Below are positions 1-5,788 of a DNA stretch of 37,168 nt, piece after piece. The DNA is from RGIG9114 sp045592865 (GTDB lineage: Bacteria; Bacillota; Clostridia; Oscillospirales; JAGBHD01): assembly GCA_045592865.1 (NCBI GenBank), contig JAZNVP010000129.1:1-37168 (forward strand), in the 5' to 3' direction. A program made the position numbers and the translations under genes. The first letter of the stretch is position 1, and every line of letters begins with the position of its first letter. The notes beneath the pieces are model-generated. The model saw nothing but the letters and a program-made list of their open reading frames with translations, was not told the DNA's origin and searched no databases.

Positions 1-118
1 AGGTCCTATTTTATTTCTTTCCTTACCTTAACTTCGTTGTTCAATTTTCAAGGTCCTGTCTGCCGCCCTCCTCAAAGGGCGCCCAATTATATTACCAAAT
101 TACCTACCTCTCTGTCAA
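1..118 (-). promoter_or_regulatory. rRNA operon promoter and leader (reads leftward out of window)
   Basis: On the minus strand a perfect -35 TTGACA (113-118) is followed by TAATAT (89-94, 18-base spacer), overlapping a TATAAT (86-91, 21-base spacer). The leader then carries a GC-rich hairpin GCCCT/AGGGC (64-79). Next comes the motif CCTTGAAAATTGAACAACGA (about 35-54 on the plus strand). This closely resembles the CTTTGAAAACTGAACAA box that lies just upstream of 16S genes in Bacillus-type rRNA operons. The 16S gene itself would lie to the left of base 1 and is not in the window. The identification rests on the leader box and the strong promoter; a 23S-proximal spacer box looks similar, but the promoter favours the operon head. 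The direction agrees with a leftward replication fork. Confidence 0.6.
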
Positions 119-198
119 TACCTTTTTTAAACTTTTTTTGAAAAAATTAAAAATTTTTTTAAAAATCTTTCAAGAAGGTGATATTTTCTTCATTTTGA

Positions 199-227
199 TT
201 GACATAACGGGGCGAAAACTGTATCAT
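199..227 (+). promoter_or_regulatory. sigma-A promoter of the DUF1292 gene
   Basis: TTGACA (199-204), 17-base spacer, TATCAT (222-227). It lies 33 bases before the ATG at 261 and shows that the longer reading frame beginning near 138 cannot be the real gene start. Confidence 0.65.
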
Positions 228-260
228 AATAGTAACAACAAAGAAGGTGAGGGCTTAATT

Positions 261-554
261 ATGACAGAAAACAACGAATACGGAATGAACACCGTTGTTC
301 TTACCGACGACGAAGGTAACGAGCAGGAGTTTGAAATTCTCGACACATATGAAGAAGGCGATAATCTTTATTACGCTCTTATGCCTTTATATGCAAACAG
401 TGAGGATCTTGTTACTGACGACGGTGAATTAGTTGTTCTTCAATCGGTAGAGGAAGACGGCGAAGAGCTTCTTGCGACTATTGATGACGAGGACGAATAC
501 GACAGAATAGGAAACATATTCTTAGAAAGACTTGAAGATTCTTTCTTCGATTAA
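261..554 (+). CDS. DUF1292 family protein (YrzB-like)
   Basis: A 97-residue very acidic protein, rich in Asp/Glu throughout, of the DUF1292 family that is common in Firmicutes and has no settled function. The family signature is visible as a beta-rich core of the type 'ltDdeGne.efeil...e.dg..Yy.l.p'. The ATG at 261 is chosen because AAGAAGGTGAGG lies just upstream and the promoter at 199-227 excludes a start at 138. In other Firmicutes this family usually sits beside ruvX and a Fur gene. Here it stands alone, divergent from the rRNA operon, and a 6S RNA candidate follows 10 bases after its stop codon, so the two may be co-transcribed. Family assignment is good; function is unknown. Confidence 0.82.
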   Translation: MTENNEYGMNTVVLTDDEGNEQEFEILDTYEEGDNLYYALMPLYANSEDLVTDDGELVVLQSVEEDGEELLATIDDEDEYDRIGNIFLERLEDSFFD

Positions 555-562
555 ACCAAACA

Positions 563-748
563 CGCCTGGGGATGTCGGGTAAGTGCGGCATAAAAATCCA
601 ACAAGCAACAAAAAAGGGATTCGTTGCTCCGTTAGCGGATTGCAGACCTCCCGCCTTTTTGGCGGACGAAGGGAGCGTGAACCTGCGGGCAGATTTACCC
701 ACCTGTTAACAACGGGTTTTGTTACTGCTGCATGACGCTTCTCCGGGT
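563..748 (+). ncRNA. ssrS: 6S RNA candidate
   Basis: The stretch between the DUF1292 stop and a strong terminator folds as a rod. Positions 565-572 pair with 740-747 (8 pairs including G-U), and 583-590 pair with 726-733 (8 pairs). The two helices are separated by an asymmetric bulge (573-582 against 734-739). The closing region reads GGGGATGTCGGGTAAGTGCGGC on the 5' side, with the 3' side TGCTGCATGACGCTTCTCCGGG. This matches the order and spacing of the 6S closing stem, for example E. coli GAGATGTTCGCAAGCGGGC. The middle (about 600-720) contains further short helices such as CCCGCC/GGCGG. 6S RNA binds the sigma-70/sigma-A holoenzyme as a promoter mimic. I see no convincing promoter of its own, so processing from the upstream transcript is possible. 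The call rests on structure and the closing-stem motif, without a covariance-model search. Confidence 0.6.
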
Positions 749-763
749 ATTATTATACCCTTT

Positions 764-791
764 ACTCCCGCATCTGCGGGAGTTTTTCTTT
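764..791 (+). terminator. intrinsic terminator after 6S RNA candidate
   Basis: ACTCCCGCA (764-772) pairs with TGCGGGAGT (775-783), with a two-base loop, followed by a T-rich run to 791. A second smaller hairpin GGGTAT/ATACCC (745-760) precedes it. Confidence 0.85.
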
Positions 792-795
792 TGTC

Positions 796-824
796 TTGCG
801 AACACACACTCGCTATGGTATAAT
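796..824 (+). promoter_or_regulatory. sigma-A promoter of the DMT transporter gene
   Basis: TTGCGA (796-801), 17-base spacer, TATAAT (819-824). Transcription would begin near 831, which rules out upstream in-frame starts at 796 and 823 and sets the start codon at 853. Confidence 0.75.
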
Positions 825-852
825 GTCTAAAAAACACAAAGCAGGTAAATTT

Positions 853-1695
853 ATGCTATATTTGGTTCTTTCGATAGTTTCGAGCGCCATGATCTCCATC
901 GCTATGCGCCTGAGCGTTGGCCGAGCACGCGGTCAGATAAGCACCCTTTCGGTCAACTATTATATATGTATGCTTCTGTCGGGCAGTTTTTCGGGGTTTG
1001 GGAACATTCTTTCCTCTGACGAGGGTTGGGAGCTTACGCTCATTCTCGGAATTATTAACGGACTGTTCTTTTTCCTTTCGCTTATGTTAGGACAGATGGT
1101 TATCAAAACGAACGGCGTGGTGCTTTCTTCGATTTTCTCAAAGGTTGGTGCCTTACTTATCCCCCTCGCCATCTCAATCGTCTTTTTCAGAGAGGCGCCG
1201 AGGCCTGTTCAGATTATCGGCGCACTCATTTCAATAGCTTCCATAATACTTATTAACTACCAAAAAGGCGACTCAGAGCAAAAGTCCTTTATGCCGATAC
1301 TTTTTCTGCTTCTTTTAACCGAGGGTATTGCAAGTTCGGGCACAAAAGTTTTCGGCGAGGTCGGCGTTCCCTCTTTTTCGGACAATTTTCTTTTCTGGAC
1401 CTTTGGCGCCGCCGCAGTTTTCAGCACCGCGGTCGCTTTATATAAGAAAGAACCCTTCGGAATAAAAGAAATCTTGTTCGGCGCCCTTATCGGTATTCCC
1501 AACTTCTTCAGCGCACGGTTTATGCTGATGGCGATAAGAGAAATTCCCGCGATAATCGTTTACCCCGTTCGTTCGGTGTTAACGATTATGATTATAACCC
1601 TCTTTGGCGTTGCCTTCTTCAAAGAAAGACTGCGAAAGACTCAGTGGATCGCCTTCCCGTTCATTTTGTTGTCTCTTATACTATTAAATATATAG
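853..1695 (+). CDS. EamA/DMT superfamily permease
   Basis: A 280-residue integral membrane protein with about ten hydrophobic segments in two similar halves, the layout of drug/metabolite transporters (EamA family, usually about 300 residues). The first half ends in a typical '...IIGALISIASIILINY' helix and the second in '...WIAFPFILLSLILLNI'. The substrate cannot be read from sequence. The start at ATG 853 follows AGGT at 843-846 and lies about 20 bases after the predicted transcription start. The gene ends 10 bases before the XRE regulator, so the two form an operon. The regulator may control the pair, but this is inference from adjacency only. Confidence 0.8.
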   Translation: MLYLVLSIVSSAMISIAMRLSVGRARGQISTLSVNYYICMLLSGSFSGFGNILSSDEGWELTLILGIINGLFFFLSLMLGQMVIKTNGVVLSSIFSKVGALLIPLAISIVFFREAPRPVQIIGALISIASIILINYQKGDSEQKSFMPILFLLLLTEGIASSGTKVFGEVGVPSFSDNFLFWTFGAAAVFSTAVALYKKEPFGIKEILFGALIGIPNFFSARFMLMAIREIPAIIVYPVRSVLTIMIITLFGVAFFKERLRKTQWIAFPFILLSLILLNI

Positions 1696-1705
1696 TGGTG
1701 TTATT

Positions 1706-2311
1706 ATGGAATTTAATGAAAAGCTTAAAGAACTAAGAAAACAAAAAGATCTCACCCAAGAAGAACTCGCAGAAGCCCTGTTTGTTTCAAGAACCGCTAT
1801 TTCAAAATGGGAATCGGGCAGAGGTTATCCGTCTCTCGACTCTTTAAAAGAGATTGCAAAATTCTTTGAATTAACGGTGGACGAACTTCTTTCGGGAGAG
1901 GAGCTTTTAACTCTCGCCGAAGAGGATAACAAACAAAAGGAACGAATTTTTATCGACCTCGTTTTCGGTCTTCTTGACGCCTTTCTCTCGACCCTATTCT
2001 TTCTCCCCCTCTTCGCAGAGAGAACGGGGGACGCCGTCAGGGGCGTTTCGCTTCTCGTCCTCACAGGCGTTTCCTCTTATATACGGACACTTTATATAGT
2101 TTTCGTTCTTCTGTCTACCGTGCTCGGTATTCTCACTCTTGCTCTGCAAAACAGTCAGAACGCATTTTGGCTTAAATCAAAAACGGGATTATCTCTCGGA
2201 CTTAACGCTCTCGGGGTTATTCTCTTAATAATTACCCTGCAGCCATATGCCGCCGTGTTCTTGTTCCTCTTCTTAGCCGTTAAGATTTTAATGCTCATAA
2301 AAAATCAATGA
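1706..2311 (+). CDS. XRE-family regulator with C-terminal membrane domain
   Basis: A 201-residue protein. Residues about 5-60 form a classic helix-turn-helix_3 domain ('LRKQKDLTQEELAEAL...RTAISKWESGRGYPSLDSLKEIAKFF'). The C-terminal half (about 85-201) has three or four hydrophobic segments, so this is a membrane-anchored DNA-binding protein of a kind common in Clostridia. It lies 10 bases after the DMT permease and is probably translated from the same mRNA; only a weak GGTG ribosome site precedes the ATG. Its target is unknown. Local regulation of the permease is a reasonable guess. Confidence 0.85.
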   Translation: MEFNEKLKELRKQKDLTQEELAEALFVSRTAISKWESGRGYPSLDSLKEIAKFFELTVDELLSGEELLTLAEEDNKQKERIFIDLVFGLLDAFLSTLFFLPLFAERTGDAVRGVSLLVLTGVSSYIRTLYIVFVLLSTVLGILTLALQNSQNAFWLKSKTGLSLGLNALGVILLIITLQPYAAVFLFLFLAVKILMLIKNQ

Positions 2312-2357
2312 TACGAATGGTGTCGCTAACGTGACTGCAGGTTTCTTGAAGAAAAGC

Positions 2358-2405
2358 AAATCTCCTTTTAAAATGGTTTCAGGCCATTTTGAAAGGAGAT
2401 TTTTT
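2358..2405 (+). terminator. terminator-like hairpin whose 3' arm holds the next gene's ribosome site
   Basis: Positions 2358-2376 pair with 2384-2402 (19 pairs, one G-U, 7-base loop). The 3' arm contains AAAGGAG (2392-2398), and a T-run leads directly into the ATG at 2407. The element could therefore end transcription from the XRE gene and also hide the ribosome site of the PAP2 gene in read-through mRNA. Nothing recognisable precedes it in 2312-2357. Confidence 0.75.
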
Positions 2406-2406
2406 A

Positions 2407-3060
2407 ATGAATAAAAAAACAAGCAAACATTTTTATCCGGCGGCAGTTTCGTTTGCCGCCTTCGTTCTCTGGACTTTGGCGGTCCTCTTTTTCGACGTTC
2501 ATCCCATAGGTCCTCGCGGCTCTTCGGTTGGGTTTTCTTCCCTCAATCTTTGTTTTCACAACCTGACGGGAGTTAATATGACACTCTATACCATTACCGA
2601 CTGGGCAGGACTGGTTCCCGTCGGGGTCGGTTTTTTCTTCGCTCTCCTCGGTCTTGTAGAGTGGATAAAGAGAAAAAGCATTTTTAAGGTAGATTTCTCG
2701 ATTTTGGTGCTCGGCGGGTTTTATCTCGCAGTCTTGGCGGCATATCTTTTCTTCGAAGAAACACCAATTAACTACCGCCCCGTCCTTATCGGCGGATATT
2801 TAGAAGCGTCTTACCCCTCTTCAACCACTCTATTGGTGCTAACTGTTATGCCGACGGCGGCGATAGAGTTTAACTCCCGCATAAAAAACGCCCCTTTCAG
2901 AAAAGGCGTGGTTATATTAGTCTGGGCTTTTACTTTTTTTATGGTAGTAGGCAGACTTTTGTCAGGCGTGCATTGGCTTTCCGACATTATCGGCGGTGTT
3001 CTTCTCTCGGCATCTCTCGTCTTGCTTTACAAAGGCGTTTGCGGGTTGGAGAAGAAATAG
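2407..3060 (+). CDS. PAP2-family phosphatase, membrane
   Basis: A 217-residue protein with about six hydrophobic segments and the PAP2 (type 2 phosphatidic acid phosphatase) motifs in its second half. These are 'INYRP' (motif 1 remnant), 'SYPSSTT' (motif 2, near residue 138) and 'GRLLSGVHWLSDIIGG' (motif 3, with the catalytic His and the Asp of the SxxHxxxD type, near residue 190). Such enzymes dephosphorylate lipid phosphates, for example phosphatidylglycerophosphate or undecaprenyl pyrophosphate, on the outer face of the membrane. The start at ATG 2407 follows AAAGGAGAT. The terminator-like hairpin around its ribosome site may control expression. The exact lipid substrate cannot be told. 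Confidence 0.82.
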   Translation: MNKKTSKHFYPAAVSFAAFVLWTLAVLFFDVHPIGPRGSSVGFSSLNLCFHNLTGVNMTLYTITDWAGLVPVGVGFFFALLGLVEWIKRKSIFKVDFSILVLGGFYLAVLAAYLFFEETPINYRPVLIGGYLEASYPSSTTLLVLTVMPTAAIEFNSRIKNAPFRKGVVILVWAFTFFMVVGRLLSGVHWLSDIIGGVLLSASLVLLYKGVCGLEKK

Positions 3061-3113
3061 AGGCGTAATGATTCTATTAAGAATCGTTATGACTTATGAA
3101 GATTTCAGATACA

Positions 3114-3142
3114 TTGCTATTTTGAATGATTTCTGGTATAAT
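3114..3142 (+). promoter_or_regulatory. sigma-A promoter of the nucleotidyltransferase unit
   Basis: TTGCTA (3114-3119), 17-base spacer, TATAAT (3137-3142), 41 bases before the ATG at 3183. Confidence 0.6.
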
Positions 3143-3182
3143 GCAATCAATTCAATAAATGACAATTTTACAGAGGTATAAG

Positions 3183-3860
3183 ATGATAGATATTACTGCT
3201 TGGATGCAAAACTTCTTGCAGACATTAAATGAGACTTTCGCGAACCGTGTATGGTTTGTTGGTTTACAAGGCAGTTACGGCCGTGGTGAAGCAACGGAAA
3301 CAAGCGATATTGATATTGTTGTAATTTTGGATGAATTGTCTCCAATGGATATTCAAACTTATAATGCAATGTTAAGCACCCTTACCCACAGGGAATTGAT
3401 TTGTGGTTTCGTCTCAGGCATTAATGAAATTATGAATTGGGAGCCATCCGACCTTTTTCAGTTTTGTTATGATACGATACCAATCAAGGGTAACCTTGAC
3501 AAAGTGTTCGCTCTTATAGATGACCGTGCCGTGAATAGAGCCATTAAAATCGGCGTCTGCAATATATTCCACGGATGTGTTCACAATATGCTCCATGAAA
3601 AAAGCGAAGATATTTTGCGAGGTTTATATAAATCTGCCTCTTTCGTTGTACAAGCAATTGCTTTTAAGCAAACTGGAAACTATATCAGCCATCAAAAAGA
3701 ATTGCTTCAAGTTGTATCTTCCGATGAACGAGTCATTGTTGAAACCTTTTTGAATATAAAAAACGGTGGAACAGTGGATTTTAATTTGATGTCCGAAACA
3801 TTGTTTGCTTGGACGAAGAAATGGATTGGTGAAAACAGTCAATCCTTTTCAGATTTGTAG
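3183..3860 (+). CDS. nucleotidyltransferase-fold protein
   Basis: A 225-residue protein. The N-terminal part carries the polymerase-beta-like nucleotidyltransferase motif GSYGRGEATETSDID (Gly30-Ser31, carboxylates Asp42 and Asp44). The rest is helical and includes 'KIGVCNIFHGCVHNMLHEKSED', reminiscent of aminoglycoside-nucleotidyltransferase-like and HEPN-type helical domains. It would transfer a nucleotide to a hydroxyl of a small molecule or protein; the acceptor is unknown. The start at ATG 3183 follows AGAGGT (3171-3176). It lies 8 bases before the CDP-alcohol phosphatidyltransferase gene. Both genes are visibly more AT-rich, and use AAT/AAA/TTT codons more, than their neighbours. That suggests acquisition as a pair. 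Resistance function is possible but not shown. Confidence 0.7.
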   Translation: MIDITAWMQNFLQTLNETFANRVWFVGLQGSYGRGEATETSDIDIVVILDELSPMDIQTYNAMLSTLTHRELICGFVSGINEIMNWEPSDLFQFCYDTIPIKGNLDKVFALIDDRAVNRAIKIGVCNIFHGCVHNMLHEKSEDILRGLYKSASFVVQAIAFKQTGNYISHQKELLQVVSSDERVIVETFLNIKNGGTVDFNLMSETLFAWTKKWIGENSQSFSDL

Positions 3861-3868
3861 GTGAATAA

Positions 3869-4375
3869 ATGACAAGGCATATCGCAAATATACTCACAAG
3901 CTGCCGTATTCTAGGCAGTATTTTATTGCTGTTCTTTTCTGTTTTTTCTTCAGCATTTTATATCACATATCTTCTCTGTGGTTTTAGTGATATGATAGAT
4001 GGCACTATCGCAAGAAAGACAAATAGTGTCAGTGACTTCGGGGCTAAAATTGATACTGCGGCTGACCTCGTGTTCGTAGCAGTATCTTTTATTAAATTAT
4101 TGCCAAACATTCATATTCCTTGGTGGTTATGGATATGGGGCGGCATAATCACAATTATCAAAATTTGTAATATCATATGGGGATTTGTTTTTAAAAAACA
4201 GTTTATAGCTCTACATACAATTATGAACAAAGCAACAGGACTACTGCTATTTCTATTTCCTTTGATAATATCCTTTGTGGAATTAAAATACATTGCCATA
4301 GTTGTATGCTCTATTGCAACATTTTCGTCAATTCAAGAATGGTTTTATGTCGCAACAAAATATGAAAACAAATAA
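3869..4375 (+). CDS. CDP-alcohol phosphatidyltransferase family protein
   Basis: A 168-residue integral membrane protein with the complete family signature D41xxD44G45xxA48R49 ... G58xxxD62xxxD66. These residues hold the two metal ions and the CDP-diacylglycerol-type substrate in enzymes such as PgsA and phosphatidylserine synthase. About six hydrophobic segments are present. The protein is slightly shorter than PgsA (about 180-190). It begins 8 bases after the nucleotidyltransferase with its own AGGTGA site, and a strong hairpin terminator follows. It probably makes or exchanges a phospholipid head group; the alcohol is not predictable. AT-rich like its partner. Confidence 0.8.
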   Translation: MTRHIANILTSCRILGSILLLFFSVFSSAFYITYLLCGFSDMIDGTIARKTNSVSDFGAKIDTAADLVFVAVSFIKLLPNIHIPWWLWIWGGIITIIKICNIIWGFVFKKQFIALHTIMNKATGLLLFLFPLIISFVELKYIAIVVCSIATFSSIQEWFYVATKYENK

Positions 4376-4407
4376 TCCAATTTGTCGGTCAGTTTAATAA
4401 GAATATG

Positions 4408-4448
4408 TTAAAACACCCTATGGCTCTTTCGGTCATAGGGTGTTTTAA
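4408..4448. terminator. bidirectional terminator
   Basis: A perfect 15-pair stem (4408-4422 with 4434-4448) around an 11-base loop, flanked by A-run and T-run. It ends the rightward two-gene unit at 4375. Confidence 0.85.
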
Positions 4449-4493
4449 AAACTTGCACCAAGTTTGCGCCAAGGCGAAAACGAAGACAAAAAG

Positions 4494-4530
4494 AAAACCC
4501 CGAAAACCGTGATGGTTTCGGGGTTTTTGA
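4494..4530. terminator. bidirectional terminator (distal terminator of rpsI)
   Basis: AAAACCCCGAAA (494-505) plus ACC pair with GGTTTCGGGGTTTT (514-527), with one bulged A. On the minus strand a T-rich tract follows, so this is a second terminator downstream of rpsI. Confidence 0.75.
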
Positions 4531-4539
4531 ATACTCTGT

Positions 4540-4568
4540 AAGATAAGAAATTATCTCTTTGAGAACTG
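4540..4568 (-). repeat. duplicate of the rpsI 3' end (distal copy)
   Basis: An imperfect direct copy of 4697-4726. Both contain an AGATAA/TTATCT hairpin and, on the minus strand, codons for Gln-Phe-Ser-Lys-Arg-stop. In this copy the reading is CAG TTC TCA AAG AGA TAA (4551-4568). It lies about 155 bases beyond the real rpsI stop and is not connected to a gene. Confidence 0.65.
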
Positions 4569-4645
4569 TTGCGGCGTGTAGAAAACAGTCCGGTGGACTG
4601 TTTTTAGCTGCAACCACAGTGGGCCCCGCCCACGAGGACTTCCTC
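4568..4645. repeat. cluster of three hairpins between the two rpsI-tail copies
   Basis: AAAACAGTCC/GGACTGTTTT (582-604, loop GGT) is enclosed by GTTGC/GCAAC (568-572 with 610-614). It is followed by GTGGGC/GCCCAC (619-633) and GAGG/CCTC (634-645). No reading frame of note crosses it. The spacing and the triloops recall a small palindromic repeat element. Of the gene-free stretch 4376-4708, this cluster, two copies of the rpsI tail and three terminators account for nearly everything. Confidence 0.6.
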
Positions 4646-4651
4646 TGTTCG

Positions 4652-4690
4652 ATGAAAAAATCCCCCAAAACCGAAGCCTTGAGGGATCTT
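4652..4690 (-). terminator. rpsI: proximal terminator of rplM-rpsI
   Basis: On the minus strand ATCCCTCAA pairs with TTTGGGGGAT around GGCTTCGG, with one mismatch, and is followed by TTTTTTC. It lies just after the rpsI stop. Confidence 0.7.
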
Positions 4691-4696
4691 GCATAT

Positions 4697-4726
4697 AAGA
4701 TAAACAGATTATCTTTTGCTGAACTG
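4697..4726 (-). repeat. rpsI 3' end, proximal copy of direct repeat
   Basis: The last codons of rpsI (Gln-Phe-Ser-Lys-Arg-stop) and the following AGATAA...TTATCT hairpin. Matches 4540-4568 at most positions. Confidence 0.65.
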
Positions 4727-5107
4727 AGGAGCGCGACGAGCGGCCTTTAAGCCGTATTTCTTTCTCTCCTTCATTCTGGGGTCACGAGTGAGAAGTCCTG
4801 CCTTCTTAAGAGTTGCTCTGAGTTCGGGATCGAACTGAAGAAGCGCTCTTGAAAGACCATGACGGATAGCACCAGCCTGACCTGTTACGCCGCCGCCTGC
4901 AACTGTGCAAACGATGTCGAACTTGCCCTCGGTTGAGGTTAAGTTAAGGGGCTGACGAACGATGAGCTTTAAGGTCTCAAGGCCAAAATACTCATCAATA
5001 TCTCTGTTGTTGATTGTGATTTTTCCGGTTCCGTTGTAAACGCGGACTCTTGCTACAGAGCTCTTTCTTCTTCCGGTTCCGTAAAAATAAGGATTAGTGT
5101 TATACAT
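4709..5107 (-). CDS. rpsI: 30S ribosomal protein S9
   Basis: A 132-residue protein with the family features 'GTGRRKSSVARVRV' near the N-terminus, 'DIVCTVAGGGVTGQAGAIRHGLSRAL' in the middle, and the invariant C-terminal tail 'KAARRAPQFSKR' that reaches into the P site of the small subunit. The length is standard. It follows rplM by 19 bases with a TAAAGGAGGA ribosome site, the conserved L13-S9 operon. Two terminators follow. The 3' end is duplicated downstream (4540-4568). Confidence 0.98.
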   Translation of the reverse strand: MYNTNPYFYGTGRRKSSVARVRVYNGTGKITINNRDIDEYFGLETLKLIVRQPLNLTSTEGKFDIVCTVAGGGVTGQAGAIRHGLSRALLQFDPELRATLKKAGLLTRDPRMKERKKYGLKAARRAPQFSKR

Positions 5108-5126
5108 TATAATTTTCCTCCTTTAA

Positions 5127-5555
5127 TTACAGAGCCCAGATCTCAGGCTTCTGAGCTGCGTTCTTGTGGTCTGCGCCTTTATAGCAATGAAGGCGGGTGA
5201 GAGCCTTGCGGCCGATAACGGTATCGGGAACCATTCCCTTAACTGCTACTGTCATAGCAAAATCGGAATCGTTCTGCATAAGGGTCTTATACTGAACCTC
5301 TTTGAGTCCTCCGATGTAACCCGAGTGATGACGATAGTATTTGTCCTCTAATTTGTTACCTGTGAGAACAACCTTATCGCAGTTAACGATAATTACGTGA
5401 TCTCCGCAATCGAGGTGCGGAACAAAAGTGGTCTTATGCTTTCCTCTGAGAAGGGTAGCTGCAACGGTAGCAACTCTACCGAGAGATTTTCCCTCTGCAT
5501 CAATAACATACCACTTGCGGCTTATTTCGCCGGCTTTAGGCATATAAGTTGACAT
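5127..5555 (-). CDS. rplM: 50S ribosomal protein L13
   Basis: A 142-residue protein with 'KWYVIDAEGKSLGRVATVAATLLRGKHK' at the N-terminus, 'CGDHVIIVNCDKVVLTGNKLEDK' and the family motif 'YRHHSGYIGGLK'. It is an early-assembly protein of the large subunit. The ATG at 5555 follows GGAGGAAG. A perfect consensus promoter lies 40 bases upstream, so the 5' untranslated region is only about 30 bases. That is too short for the structured L13 leader known in some Firmicutes. First gene of the rplM-rpsI operon. Confidence 0.98.
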   Translation of the reverse strand: MSTYMPKAGEISRKWYVIDAEGKSLGRVATVAATLLRGKHKTTFVPHLDCGDHVIIVNCDKVVLTGNKLEDKYYRHHSGYIGGLKEVQYKTLMQNDSDFAMTVAVKGMVPDTVIGRKALTRLHCYKGADHKNAAQKPEIWAL

Positions 5556-5594
5556 TTTTCTTCCTCCTAATTCTTTTCTGTAATCAGCTTTTCA

Positions 5595-5623
5595 ATTATA
5601 AAACACACTTTTTATATTGTCAA
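5595..5623 (-). promoter_or_regulatory. rplM: consensus sigma-A promoter of rplM-rpsI
   Basis: On the minus strand TTGACA (5618-5623), 17-base spacer, TATAAT (5595-5600): both boxes match the consensus exactly. Confidence 0.92.
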
Positions 5624-5725
5624 CACTTTTTTAAAAATAATTTAATCTACACAGCGAGTTCTCTTTTTATCTCCGTTTTTCTCCCGTTTTTACCTATTTA
5701 TCTCTTTTGCTATTTTTGTTTTTTG

Positions 5726-5754
5726 TTGGACATTTTCGAAAATTATGGTATACT
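5726..5754 (+). promoter_or_regulatory. sigma-A promoter of the MATE gene
   Basis: TTGGAC (5726-5731), 17-base spacer, TATACT (5749-5754). It lies inside the longer open frame that begins at 5549, so the real start must be downstream. Confidence 0.7.
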
Positions 5755-5788
5755 TTACTCATATTCTTTAAAAAGGGAGGTGGAACGA

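Noticed and set aside
138..260. N-terminal extension of the DUF1292 protein
   Set aside because: A consensus promoter (199-227) lies within it and a good ribosome site precedes ATG 261.
2996..3181. Open frame overlapping the end of the PAP2 gene
   Set aside because: Out of frame with a well supported gene, no ribosome site, and it runs through the next promoter.
5556..5594. L13 leader RNA (ribosomal protein autoregulation)
   Set aside because: The promoter leaves only about 30 bases of leader, with no stable fold.
5549..5788. 80-residue N-terminal extension of the first MATE protein
   Set aside because: It contains the promoter at 5726-5754, overlaps the rplM promoter and start on the other strand, and lacks a ribosome site.
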